64,000 nucleotides of DNA from Rotaria sp. Silwood1 (Eukaryota; Rotifera; Eurotatoria; Philodinida; Philodinidae). The notes beneath the pieces were generated by a model. It saw nothing but the letters and a program-made list of their open reading frames with translations. It searched no databases and was not told where the DNA came from. The stretch is from the NCBI GenBank assembly GCA_905250075.1, contig CAJNOP010000013.1:2977871-3041870 (forward strand), written 5' to 3'. Shown here in pieces: positions 41,580 to 52,770 of this stretch. A program made the translations under genes and the position numbers. Position 1 is the stretch's first letter; each line of letters opens with the position of its first letter.

Positions 41580-41907
41580 AATTATAATCGTTTTACCGAA
41601 TTATTGACTTTTTTGGAAACCTAAATAATTGAGTTTCGACCAGAAATTTAACTGATAGATAGGTAATACAACCTTTAGAATATTTTGAAAATTTTGACCG
41701 AAAAAACATTTTTTTTTTTTTGAGATGCCGAGCTTTCAAAAATACTCAATTTTTGTATCGAAATTCTGTATCTCAAGAAAAGAATATTCTCTTTAATTGA
41801 AACTTTCAGGATATTCTAAGAATGAATATACATATAGATGGGTATAGTTTCAACTCGAAATTCCAATTATCTGATTTTGAGAATCAGTAAAATGATCATA
41901 ACTCGGC
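41580..41907. repeat. decayed fold-back element
   Basis: The left arm (about 41580-41705) pairs with the right arm (about 41795-41907). Paired blocks include ATAATCGTTTTACCGA with a TCAGTAAAATGATCAT-type partner, TAATTGAGTTTCGA with TCGAAATTCCAATTA, and TTTAGAATATTTTGAAA with TTTCAGGATATTCTAAG. Identity is about 65% by eye. The loop holds a T12-type run. No coding content. Confidence 0.55.
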
Positions 41908-42576
41908 ATGTGGTTAGTCTAGCTAAGGCTTTATGTAGACCCAATATAAGCTTGAATGATCAGTTTAAGTCTACGTTCTTCTCTTGCTAGCATTTGGCGT
42001 TTACTTTTGTGGTTATAATGATCTTTATGTAACATATAGCAGAAATGAAACCAACGGGTAAAACTATCGGTCTCAAATCTCTACCGACCCTGAACTGATG
42101 AGTTGTGGTACTATTCCATCTGTAAATAGCGATATTTGTCGTAATCAATTCTCAACAAAATTTCATTAAACATCCTCTATGAGATAATAAGATCAAAAAA
42201 AAAGAATAAGACACACCGAAAATAACTGGTATTGGTTTTATCTCTGATAGATAGTTGATTTAATTGCATTTAAACTTTTTCGAAAATATTTTACAATGAA
42301 ATGAGCATTGAACTCGAGAAATACTATGACTGGCAATGTCAATTAAAACTTCGAAAGTAATTTCAGATAGGAAACAGTCGACTTATCGAAGACTTTATTC
42401 TAATTGCATATGTCATATCGATTTGATTTATTTGTTTTTTTTTTTGGAAATTATCAATAAATATATGATTAAGGTTTTTTATTTAATGTTAAATTTATAA
42501 TCTAAATACGTATTGTTGTTTTTTCTTTTCATAATGATTCGTTGTACAATTGAACATTTGATAGTTGTTTTAGATC
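41908..42576. other. intergenic, 5' flank of the first F-box gene
   Basis: AT-rich. TGTTTTAG ends at 42573, 3 nt before an ATG (42577), and may be a trans-splice acceptor. Nothing else was recognised. Confidence 0.4.
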
Positions 42577-42702
42577 ATGTATAATCCCAATCAATACATG
42601 AATCAAGCTAAACGACAAATGAGTGTTGATATATCATGGGAAGAAGATACAAAAAAATTACGAAGTAGGATAAAAAGAAAACTTAATAGTATAATCAATT
42701 AA
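42577..42702 (+). other. interrupted N-terminal extension / upstream ORF of F-box gene 1
   Basis: An open frame of 41 codons, beginning MYNPNQYMNQAKRQMSVD and ending NSIIN, then TAA at 42700-42702. It is in the same reading frame as the F-box gene start at 42718, with no stop between the TAA and that ATG. It looks like a former N-terminus cut off by one nonsense codon. If transcripts begin at the AG at 42573, this is now an upstream ORF that should reduce translation of the main frame. Confidence 0.5.
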
Positions 42703-42717
42703 AAATTTTCTATTTCT

Positions 42718-44553
42718 ATGGAATTAGCATGCAATGAAAATAAGTAAGTAACAAATCAAACATTGTTAATTATATTTCATTATTATATCTGAATGAAATA
42801 GATTTATAAATTGTATTGAAAATTTATCTAATGAACTTTTCTATGAAATATTTGATTATCTCGATGGTCGTGATATATACTATGCATTCTCAAATTTAAA
42901 TATACATTTTGAAAGTCTTATCATGAGTTCAACATTAGTATTAAAAATTCATGACTATGTTTCATATAAACAATCATATGAACATGATTATTTTCGAATA
43001 ATTATACCTAATAAACATCGAATTATTTCACTTCATCTATCAAATGGAACACAATTTATAACATGTTCTAAATTTCATACTATCGATTCATCATTTTATC
43101 GACTCGAATCACTTATTCTTCATGGAATTAAATACAATGAAATAATATCATTACTTCCGAGTTTAACAAATTTACCTCGTCTCTCCTCATTAAATATTAG
43201 TCTTGATGATGTTTTAAATGATTCGAATGCAATCTATCGTTTAATATTTCGTTTACCGATGTTAAAATATAATAAACTTTCAGCAAAGAAAATTGTTTTA
43301 CAAGATTCAGTCTCAATTACTTCTAAACAACAATTGACTTCTGTAGAACAATTAGTAATTGATCATCCTTGTACTCTTGAGAGCTTATATGATATTCTTT
43401 CGTGTACATCAAAACTTCATCGTCTAACATGTGGCCATTTATTTCCAATGAATCAAAATATTTCTAGAGAAATTCCATTAAAAATATTTAATTTAACATA
43501 TTGTTCAATATCTCAATGTTATTTAAGATTTGATGAATTTGAAATATTTATTAAACAAATATCATCTCAACTTCGAATCCTACATTTTAAATCATATTCA
43601 GATGTATTTTATCTTGATGCTGATCGATGGCAACAACTGATATCACAATATATGCCTTATTTACATACATTTCAATTAGAATATCATGAGAGTGTTTCTG
43701 GTCGTTTTGAAATTAAATCATATCATTCATTTATTAATCGATTTATTTCACCATTTTGGATTGAAAGACAATGGTTATTGAATATTGAAATTGATTTGAA
43801 TCATTGGCCACCTGTTGAAATTATAATTTCTATTCAGCCAAAAAGGTAACTTAAATAGAATTTTTTTTAATGAAAAAAGAAAACATTTGTTTTTGTTCTT
43901 GCAGAAAACGACGAGATGAAATAATAAATTATGAAAGAACTGATGTTAACTTAGGAAGTCAAGAATGTATGCATATTTTTAAACCAATGTCTCAACTAAT
44001 TGTGCGTGGTTGTCATTTTACACAATGTAATGATTGGTTTATCAATTATATTCGTTTTATCTCTTCTTTAGCAACAATAACTTGTTTAGATATTGAATTT
44101 AAATATTTTTCTATTGATATTCTTGTTCAATTTTTACATTTATTACCTAATCTTGATTTACTAACAATAGCTATTATGTTTTCAAATCAAAACATAAAAT
44201 TAACTGAAGAACAGGTTAATATGATTCGTACAATATCCAGTATGAATCAAATAATCAAAATGAATATTGAACAAGTATTTGAACCAAATCAAATTGATAT
44301 TCTTATTAATCTATGTCCTCAATTGGAATATTTAAATATACAATGCAAAAACTATATGAACTTAGAATTTATCATTCATGTTATTTTAATGAAAAGAAAT
44401 GCTAATCTACATTTTCTATGTTTTTCCATTCCAGAAGCAGATGATCAAATGGTGAAAAAATTGCAAACAATGATTTATTTAAACAAATTAAGTGTTAATT
44501 ATACAATTCAACGTTGCCGTAATAAAATTTATTTACAATGGCAAAAACATTGA
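42718..44553 (+). CDS. F-box / leucine-rich-repeat-like protein, copy 1
   Basis: Three exons: 42718-42743, 42802-43845 and 43905-44553, giving 572 residues. A divergent F-box lies near residues 10-50 (IENLSNELFYEIFDYLDGRDIYYAFSNLN), the Skp1-binding module of SCF ubiquitin ligases. The rest has degenerate leucine-rich units (LESLILHGIKYNEIISLLPSL, LPRLSSLNISL, LLPNLDLLTIAI, CPQLEYLNIQC), which probably bind substrates. This architecture, with intron 1 just before the F-box and a phase-2 intron two thirds along, is shared with a second copy at 48.7 kb and is a large family in bdelloids. No target can be predicted. An in-frame stop at 42700 cuts off a probable original N-terminus, so expression may be reduced, but the F-box itself is intact. 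Confidence 0.82.
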
Positions 44554-44828
44554 TCACATAAAAACCATTTATAAATATATATATAATTCTGATGATATTT
44601 TTAATGAAATAAAAACTATTTCAGAATGATATTTATTTGTCTTTCGAGAAAATTTAATTCTTTACAATCAAAGTATCAATTATTGAAAAGGTTTTATGAA
44701 ACTTTTGGGTAGCTTAATATTTATGATATGGCAACACTTATTAGAATTTGTAATAACAAATTTTTTCTATACCAAAATCTCTGTTAATCCTGACATAACG
44801 ACTCAATGTCCGCGCGAACTTCAACCTA

Positions 44829-45206
44829 TTCCATTACACTGTCATAAGTACTCAATATTAGATGAAAGCGATCATCTTGTAGATAGGCTCTAGTGAAGAC
44901 TATCAGGCTATGCTGAAAACAACTGTCAGTTACACTCAAATATTTTTTATATGAGTGTCCCATCTGGAAGTGTTTATGATCATTTTCGGCTAACTGAGGT
45001 TCGTTCAAACTCCATTGAGATTCGTAACATTTAATCGAACCATATCCTGCTATATATGCATTGAAGACATTTTTTTGTACAGTTCATTGATAACATCAGT
45101 CAATCATACGCAATAGTTCTTGTAATCTTAGTAGCAGTTTATAGTATATTTGAAGAGTAATGCTTGATTTCAAATGCTTTGAAAATAGATAAGATCATGA
45201 AAAAAG
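44829..45206 (+). repeat. dispersed repeat family R1, copy b
   Basis: Same-orientation relative of 30280-30622. Shared blocks include GGCTCTAGTGAAGACTA, GAGGTTCGTTC, CATTGATAACATCAGTCAATC and GATCATGAAAAAA. It lies 3' of F-box gene 1. Short open frames overlapping it are not genes. Confidence 0.65.
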
Positions 45207-45931
45207 CAGTTCGCATAACTCATGCAAGGTTTAAATGTACACTACGAATCAGCTATTATTACTTAATCATAGGGAGATTGTTTTATTCTGTCTGTTTTGG
45301 GACACAGTTCTTCATTATTCTTTTATTTAATCATCTAGAAACACAATAAGAAGTACTTTATATATTATAACGAAACTGTACTCACAAATAGCGTTTGATC
45401 ACACATCAATAATGTCTGTTACTGTTTGTGGGGAGGAGAGGATTGTAAATTTCTGCCATATACTTCAACACTTCTTTTAAATCATGTCTGTACGGACCTC
45501 AGAAGAGCATTTTCTATTACTATAAACGAAAATATGATAAACGGTTATTGCCTCATTCACACTTTAAGATGAGAAAGAATTAAGATGAATGCGAAAAAAT
45601 TCTAACAAAAATATGAGAAAAATTAATGAGTCCATTTCAACTACTATTGATCAACAATAACAAGTTAGGATGAAAAAAGGTAAGTGAAATACTTTGATTT
45701 TGATTTCGATGAATTTGTTCGAATAGAAAAAAAGTAAAAGATAGAAATGTGAACGATAGTTAAATAAATTCTAATCTATTATTTTACAGTTCAATATTTT
45801 CCTCTGATTTAGAAATCGATAGTAAACAGCATCAGATTTTTCTTCCGGAGTTTATTAGCAACGGAAAAAGACATTGAACAACATCAGAGATGAAACTCTT
45901 GAGGAAAATTATCTGACTGACATTCTCTATT
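45207..45931. other. intergenic, nothing recognised
   Basis: AT-rich sequence between repeat R1b and a fold-back relic. Confidence 0.4.
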
Positions 45932-46430
45932 GAAGCTCATAAACAGAATTCATAGTGTAGATTAAGATACTGCAAGGCATTTCATTGAACTTTCAGCCTA
46001 TTGCAAGATATCACATGAAAAAACCCAATAAGGAGTTTCAGTCTGAAGTTCTCTCCAACAATAACCATCATAGGTTTTATGATATCTTGAAAGTTGCGGC
46101 TCAAGCAGATGTTTCTCTTCTGATATAACGCGTTTGAAAAAACCTTGATTCGCGCACAAGAATTTCAAAAATAGTTCAGTTTTTTAGACATAAAGTATCT
46201 TAAGGAGATATCATTCGTTTCAGCTGAGAGTTCCAGGATATCATAAAGGCCATGAGAATTATTTTTGAGAAAATTATCAGGTAAAAACTCCTTGTTGCGA
46301 TTTTTCTCGTGACATCCCACAATCAGCTGAAATTTCTGTAAAATGACTATAATTCGAGAAGAAATATCTAATGGCATGATTTCTTTCAAGATTTTTATCT
46401 CCACTATGAGTTTTGCCTATGAACTGAAAC
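45932..46430. repeat. decayed fold-back element
   Basis: The left arm (about 45932-46110) pairs with the right arm (about 46213-46430). Paired blocks include GCTCATAAACAGAATTCATAG with CTATGAGTTTTGCCTATGAAC, AATAAGGAGTTT with AAACTCCTTGTT, and TTTTATGATATCTTGAAAG with CCAGGATATCATAAAGG. The left arm has lost about 55 bp. Identity is about 65% by eye. A minus-strand open frame of 79 codons in the right arm (46165-46404, starting MEIKILKEIMPLDISSR) has coding character and could be a remnant of an element ORF. I do not recognise it. Confidence 0.58.
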
Positions 46431-46489
46431 GTCGATAATATCAGTGGGATGGGTTCTCTTGTAAAACTACTCTAGAAAACTCGAAATAT

Positions 46490-46790
46490 TGCAGTTTCTA
46501 ATCTTTGCGTAGATAGACTTACATCCCAGATATTAAGGGTGCTGAATAGTGATGCATTTATTTGCCACAGTCGTCATATGATCAACAGAAAAATCGCATG
46601 AACTAATCAAGTTATAACTTTGGGATATAAAAATCAAAACCAATGTTTCTGAGCTTATCGAAATATATTATAGTGCGTTGAGACATCTTGTAGGTACAAT
46701 TGATATGTCTAACAGGTTTATTTACCTGTTAAATCAATGATTACAATAATAACGACAAATAAAATAGCTGAATATCAATAAAAGGAAAAA
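46490..46790 (+). repeat. dispersed repeat family R2, copy a
   Basis: Similar in the same orientation to about 53040-53345. Shared blocks include ATTGCAGTTT/AGTGCAGTTT, CACAGTCGTCATAT/CACAGTCGTTATAT, and GATATGTCTAACAGGTTTATTTAC/GATATGTGTAACAGCCTCATTTAC in shortened form. Identity is about 65% by eye. Non-coding. Confidence 0.52.
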
Positions 46791-46919
46791 AAACTTGCTG
46801 TTCGAAATACAAAAATAAATAACACACATCGTTTTTTTTGATAATCGTTTATCTTTTTGAAAGTAACTATAATTCACTTCACTTATTTTGTATGGTGATG
46901 ATTTAAATGCTAGATAATT

Positions 46920-48065
46920 TTAAATGAAAGCTGAGTAAAAAATTCAATTTTCGCTAAATAATTCGTTGACAATAATTCTAAGAAAATATTTTTGCTAAGT
47001 TTTTTATCTTAATTCTAAGTAAACAAGTTTGATTATCTAGGCGAAATATTGTAAATCTCTAGGTAAATATACAACTTTTGTTAAGTAAAGAAGGATAAAT
47101 ATCTAAGTAAAAAATTTAATAGTACAATTACTGTATTAATTGTTTTCTTTTTTCATCCAAAGGTATATCCTTTGCTGATGGAGATTACCTGCAAAACTTC
47201 AAGCTAATAGTCATACGAATAATGCCCATGCATCACCTGACAAAGTTACTTTCCATATTCGAATTTGAACATCGTTGAATTGATCAAACAATGTCCATTT
47301 TTTCTTTTTGCATCTCTAGATTTCATGTTTTCTAACATTTTCTGCTTCACTAGTCGGCATATAATAGTTACTAAAGTCTTTTCTTTTAGATGATATTTTT
47401 AATAATACTTCTGAGAATATTGCAAAATGATATGTATCAGTTCATTTTTTAAATGCAACGGTTGATTCTGTCGAAAATACAATTGGATCTGTTTGATTTT
47501 GATTGGGAGTTTGGGATCATTTATTGACAGTGCCATATTTATAGATACATATGGTATACAAAAACGGGACGGGAGGACGAGAGCTCACTAGACTGTAGCA
47601 GGCATGAAAGATCTCTCGAGAAAACGGTACAATCATATATAATAGAAATAATAAGAAAGAAAAAAAATTAATGTACGGACATATATTCAAAGAAGACGTT
47701 CATCTAATCACGTATCACATCAGAAGGAAAGAAAATACAGCTGGAATATTCGTAAATCACGATATTAATTTAATGTTGATAGAAGGAAAGCAACAGAGAA
47801 AATGTATACGTTATACCAGCATAAAAATTTTTTCTTGCTTCAGATTATTGTACTTTATCTTTATTTGAAATTAGTAGAAACAATTTTGACCTAGCGATTT
47901 GATTTTTTTGGTATAATTTCGATTTATTAACTCAACAAAAAAATTTTTTTACTTAGTTATTAATTATCAAGTTTAGCAAATTTTTGTTTTTTTACTGAGA
48001 AACTATTAATTAACTGAACATTCAATATTTTTGCTTAGCAAAAGATTTGTAGCCATTTTGTATTA
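46920..48065. mobile_element. putative element with clustered subterminal CTAAGTAAA-type motifs
   Basis: The left 200 bp (about 46930-47130) holds about eight loose copies of a CTAAGTAAA/GCTAAATA-type motif on the plus strand. The right 200 bp (about 47880-48065) holds about seven copies of the complement (TTACTTAG, TTTAGC, TTGCTTAGC). Opposed clusters of short motifs near both ends resemble the subterminal transposase-binding repeats of DNA transposons such as hAT elements. I see no transposase, clear terminal inverted repeat or target duplication. The interior (47140-47870) has only small open frames. The element call is inference. Confidence 0.4.
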
Positions 48066-48710
48066 GTTTAACGAGATTAAAGATAACATATTACGTCTTC
48101 GTTTTAGCTCTTCAGGAGCAGCACTGACAAGCTGTTTTCACTCGGTATTCAAAAATAATATTGGATCATTCATTTCACCTTTTCCTTGAATGTATTCATC
48201 CTTACACGATTGCCAAATTTATTTCTATTTTTTTATATATTTTTATCTTGATACGTAATTACAAAGTGTACTTACAAAGAAAAAAATATGTCTCAATGTA
48301 TAGACACTCTTCAAAATCATTTGCAAAATTTGTTACTTAGAACGTGTCTATTGTAAAGGTAAATATTGATGAAATTATTTTATCATTAGTTTATACTCAT
48401 CACATATAAAATGCAAGTTCGTATAGAAGACAGATCGAGAACTATGGTCATTGTAAAGAAAAATGAATCGACGCAAGAGGAAAGGTATATAATAACCTGA
48501 TAGTGAATCTGGTTAGCATAATTCAATTATTTAATGCACTGAAATGAAGTAATTTTATTCATAATTCAAAAACCTTTTCGATCATATACAAAAAACACTA
48601 AAATTGAATCTCGACTTGTTTCCATATCTTTAAGTATTAGTTTTTGATGGGAAAACATACATTAAAATATTTATTTGAATTATGTTTTGATATATTAACA
48701 TTTTACAGAA
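48066..48710. other. intergenic, 5' flank of F-box gene 2
   Basis: A consensus acceptor TTTTACAG ends at 48708, two bases before the ATG at 48711. It may be a trans-splice acceptor or the end of a 5' UTR intron. Nothing else was recognised. Confidence 0.4.
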
Positions 48711-50432
48711 ATGTCGTTTACAAAAATTGAAGATTTACCTAAAGAAATTTTTCTCGAAATTTTTAACTATATTGAATATAATGATTTAAGCGATGCATTT
48801 TCAAATTTGAATAATCGGCTTCAAAATCTTCTCAAGTACCCATCTCTTCGATTAAAACTTAATATTGGTCATCAACCGGAATTTGCAGTTCAAAACTGTT
48901 ATACAAAATTTATTATTTCAAATAAACATCGAATAGTTTCTCTTTATTTACATGATCATTTGGATATCATTAGTCAGCCATCATCAAATAAGATTGATTC
49001 GTCATTTAGTCGTATTGAATCACTTATTCTCGATCAAGTTCCATGCAAAGAATGGATTTTGATTTTTCCTATTTTGACATCTCTACCTCGTCTGTTTTCG
49101 ATAACTATTAACCTTATTGGTATTTCAATTGATCTTACTGAAATATATCGTCTGATATTTCTTTTACCATATTTGAAAAAAGTTGAACTTTCAACAAGAA
49201 GAAATTCATTAATTATATCATTACCAATTAATACATATGAACAGTATAGTCATATTAAACATTCAATCATTAAACATGTTTGTCATCTTAAAGAACTCAT
49301 TGCTTTACTTTCCTATACACCTCTACTTACTCATTTGACTTGTCTTGAATTATCCAAACAGTATCAAGATATTCAAAGAATAGAAGCAATCATGATACCG
49401 AATTTAACTAGGATGACATTAAATATGTGTTGCATACAATTCGATGAATTTGAAGTTTTTATCGAAAAAATATGTAAGCAACTTCGAATTTTAAATATCG
49501 ATAAAATTCAAGATGTAGATTATCTCAATGCTATTCGATGGGAACAATTTATTTCAAAACATATGCTTTATTTACGTATATTTAAATTAGAATATGACGA
49601 ATATCATTATCAACCTCTGGAATTAACTTCATATCATAGTCAACTTAATCAATTTACTTCATCATTTTCGATTAATCGAGGATGGTTCTTTCAAATAGCA
49701 GCTGATATAGATTATTGACCATCTATTAAATTAAACTATTCCATTTGTACAAATATGTATGTTAAGGAAAGAAATTTTCATATGAATAAATATTTTTTTT
49801 TGTTTTCTTTAAAGACAAAATATTATTCAGCACATGAACAAATTGTTCCTATAACATTAAAACTTATTCATCTATATTTTGCTTTATCTCTGCAAGACTT
49901 GGTTGATACAACTTTACATTTTTTTAAAAATATTCATATTACTCGTGTAGATATTGATGGTAAGAAATTGCCTTATACTAAATTTATTGAACTTTTGAAC
50001 ATGTTACCGAATCTTAATTCATTTGAAATTTTATCTTTATCTTCATTCAATGTGGATCATTTATTTAAGCAACGAATAGAACCTATTCTATTCTGGTCAA
50101 GAACTAATCAAATTAAAAGATTAATACTTGAAAGTTTTATTGATGAAAATGATTTAGAAAAAATTCAAGTTTTTATTAATCACACATTTCAAATCGAGTA
50201 TTTACAAGTGAAATATGAAAGTAATTACAATATTGAATCAGTTGTACAATGTATTTTACTAAAGACAATTAATAAATTTCTTAAATACAATTTAATCTGT
50301 TTATGTGTTAACATAGCAAACAATATTATGATCAAACAATTACAAAATATGATTAATCGTGAAAAACTTCTTCATGACTATAGAATTACACGTTCAACTA
50401 ATAGAATATATCTAGAATGGCAATTAAAATAA
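48711..50432 (+). pseudogene. F-box / leucine-rich-repeat-like protein, copy 2, interrupted
   Basis: Exon 1 (48711 to about 49755) starts MSFTKIEDLPKEIFLEIF, a clear F-box with LPKEIFLEIFNYIEYNDLSDAFSNL. It continues with leucine-rich units paralogous to copy 1 (SHIKHSIIKHVCHLKELIAL, FDEFEVFIEKICKQLRIL). A TGA at 49716-49718 falls where copy 1 has Trp (NHWPP against DY-stop-PS), a one-base TGG-to-TGA change. The coding sequence then goes on to a second exon (about 49815-50432) that matches copy 1 through NREKLLHDYRITR and EWQLK. At the intron, the phase-2 donor used by copy 1 would put exon 2 out of frame. Only a donor shifted to GTTAAG keeps it. It therefore carries one nonsense mutation and possibly one splice-frame lesion. 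A truncated protein of 335 residues with an intact F-box could still be made. Confidence 0.7.
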
Positions 50433-50580
50433 TTCATGACTGTATTTAGTTTAAAAAAAAAATTTGCTAATTATAACAAATTGCTTTTATTAACGTTGCC
50501 TTTTACTTGTACTATTTTACTGACTTTTGAAGGCAACATTTTCAATTTATATGTGTATTCTAAGATCACTTTTATACCGC

Positions 50581-51205
50581 TAAAAAGTATTTTCCGATGA
50601 GTTAGGATCAGAATTTTGTGCTGTTTCCGAATGTGGACTTAGAAGTTTTGTTCGAGAGTTGTGAAAATCTTTGCATTTTTACTATTGCAATTTGAGACTA
50701 AAACTTAGATTTTTCAATTTATAATTTTCGTTTTTCATAAATATTCATTTTTGAAGAATAGACAACCATTTTATGTTGAAACGAGCTCTTGAGAAAATGC
50801 TTGGGTAAAAGCCACAGCTTCATTCAATAGAATATTTTGTAGAGGCATCCGCTCAACTTAATGACTGACTTCGATAACTTTTAATATGTTCTAAAAGAGA
50901 CTTATGTAGTGAAAAAAAATCTATTGACTTATGATTTTCAAGTCGTTCAAAAAAATCTCTCACTATTCTTGAACCAAAAAGGCACCGAATTGTGGTTTCC
51001 ACCTATTGTTTTTGGCTTGTCTGAAGTGCTTTGAAGTAGGCTAAAATGAACAAACATGTTCACTGGAAAGATCGACGCACAACTTCTGTTCAAACTAATT
51101 TTCTGAGTTTTGTAAAAATTATTTCGCTACTCTGAGACATAAGTTTCAAGTCCATATTCGAAAGCAGCATAAAAATGCGCGCCTAAACTGTTGAAAATAA
51201 TTACT
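50581..51205. repeat. decayed fold-back element
   Basis: The left arm (50581-50690) pairs with the right arm (51108-51205). Paired blocks include GTATTTTCCGATGAGTTAGG with CCTAAACTGTTGAAAATAATT, TTGTGCTGTTTCCGAATGTGG with CCATATTCGAAAGCAGCAT, and GAGTTGTGAAAAT with ATTTCGCTACTC. Identity is about 65% by eye. The inner 400 bp is less clearly paired. Non-coding. Confidence 0.55.
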
Positions 51206-52192
51206 AGGTAGTCAAAAGTGCACAAATATGTTGTCTGAAAACTTTTCGATCACTCGTTACATAGTTTAAAAGTGTGGATCGGAATTTAGTGATCATCAAA
51301 AGAAAACAAAACGACCTATTAATGTTTTGTTTTATAGTTGTATCGATCAAGTATTTTACCCTTATCTAACCCTGAATAATCACGATTATCCTGGTTGAAT
51401 AAATAATCGTACTTCTGAGAGGTATCTTATTGAATCAGGTAAACTATAGATTATAAGGAACATCTTTAGGAATTCGTGCTCGTGAATCTTTTTTTTTGGA
51501 GTGTTGGTTACTTTAGTGCATTGACTTATAAAATGACATATTGATTCTTTCATCACCTTCTAGACTGATTTTCAAACTTTCAGTTCGATGTTAATGTCCA
51601 TAAAGTTCACAATAAGCTTAGTTTATTTTCAAAACATTAGACTTACACCAATATTGAAAATTTTGTTCAGTGACTCAGCATATTTTATAAATTTACGTTT
51701 TTATATCAAGAAAGTCTGATACTTTCACACTGAACGAGTTTAATTCAAAGTTTTATACATGCAAACTTCGAGCTCGAAATTCAAAAGACAATTTTAACGG
51801 TGATCTAAGGAAGACTACGGTATTAATAAACTAACCACAACTAAAAATACAAAAGACTTATAAACACAAATCCGTTTAGGATTTGTCTAGTTTCAAAAGG
51901 ATCTACTTGATGACGTAGGGATCACCTCAAGATGAATTCATATACATTGCAGGGGCCTTATTCGAACAACTCATTCGCCAGGATCCTGACAGATATTGAG
52001 ATCTATCGATTTAGCAGTTAGTAAGACTCCTCTGTAAATAATATTTGACAAGTTTTACCATTACATATATAAACTATATACAGTCATTCAGCAACTGATT
52101 ATTGAATTTAGAACTTTTCAATAAAAACAAGAGTAACAATGAACATCATAGTTTGATTTCTTCTATATATCCGATTACTGGATAAAAAGAAG
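51206..52192. other. intergenic, nothing recognised
   Basis: AT-rich flank before the tRNA array. No coding or RNA feature was recognised. Confidence 0.45.
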
Positions 52193-52200
52193 TGAAGGAC

Positions 52201-52272
52201 TGACCTCGACGTGACTTGAACACGCAACCTTCTGATCTGGAGTCAGACGCGCTACCGTTGCGCCACGAAGTC
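52201..52272 (-). tRNA. tRNA-Trp (CCA), copy 1
   Basis: Reverse complement folds as a 72-nt cloverleaf. Acceptor stem GACTTCG/CGAGGTC with discriminator A, D stem GCGC/GCGC, anticodon stem TCTGA/TCAGA with loop CTCCAGA (anticodon CCA), and T arm GCGTG-TTCAAGT-CACGT. No intron. The internal B box is GTTCAAGTC. A T5 run just 3' on the minus strand fits a Pol III terminator. Confidence 0.97.
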
Positions 52273-52366
52273 GACGCTATCAAGTGGTCTCGTGGCAACG
52301 TTTTTTATTCGTTCTTCCACCGGGTCTTTAATTCCTATTTTGGAACAAAAAGAAGAAGTTTAGGAC

Positions 52367-52438
52367 TGACCTCGACGTGACTTGAACACGCAACCTTCTG
52401 ATCTGGAGTCAGACGCGCTACCGTTGCGCCACGAAGTC
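52367..52438 (-). tRNA. tRNA-Trp (CCA), copy 2
   Basis: Identical in sequence to copy 1 and 166 bp away in the tandem array. A T5 run follows on the minus strand. Confidence 0.97.
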
Positions 52439-52532
52439 CACGCTATCAAGTGGTCTCGTGGCAACGTTTTTATTCGTTCTTCCACCAGGTCTTTAATTCC
52501 TATTTTGGAACAAAAAAAAACAAGTGAAGGAC

Positions 52533-52604
52533 TGACCTCGACGTGACTTGAACACGCAACCTTCTGACCTGGAGTCAGACGCGCTACCGTTGCCCCACGA
52601 AGTC
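52533..52604 (-). tRNA. tRNA-Trp (CCA), copy 3, variant
   Basis: Two differences from copies 1, 2 and 4. In the D stem GCGC becomes GGGC, giving one G-G mismatch. In the anticodon loop the last base (position 38) is G instead of A. The anticodon CCA is unchanged. Possibly a weakened or decaying gene in an otherwise homogeneous array. Confidence 0.88.
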
Positions 52605-52698
52605 CACGCTATCAAGTGGTCTCGTGGCATCGTTTTTTATTCGTTCTTCCACCGGGTCTTTAATTCCTATTTTGGAACAAAAAGAAGAAGTGAAGGAC

Positions 52699-52770
52699 TG
52701 ACCTCGACGTGACTTGAACACGCAACCTTCTGATCTGGAGTCAGACGCGCTACCGTTGCGCCACGAAGTC
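52699..52770 (-). tRNA. tRNA-Trp (CCA), copy 4
   Basis: Identical to copies 1 and 2. Last unit of the 166-bp array. The repeated 5' flank ends about 35 bp beyond it. Confidence 0.97.

Noticed and set aside
44696..45349. Short open frames 3' of F-box copy 1
   Set aside because: They overlap dispersed repeat R1b and are not conserved between its two copies.
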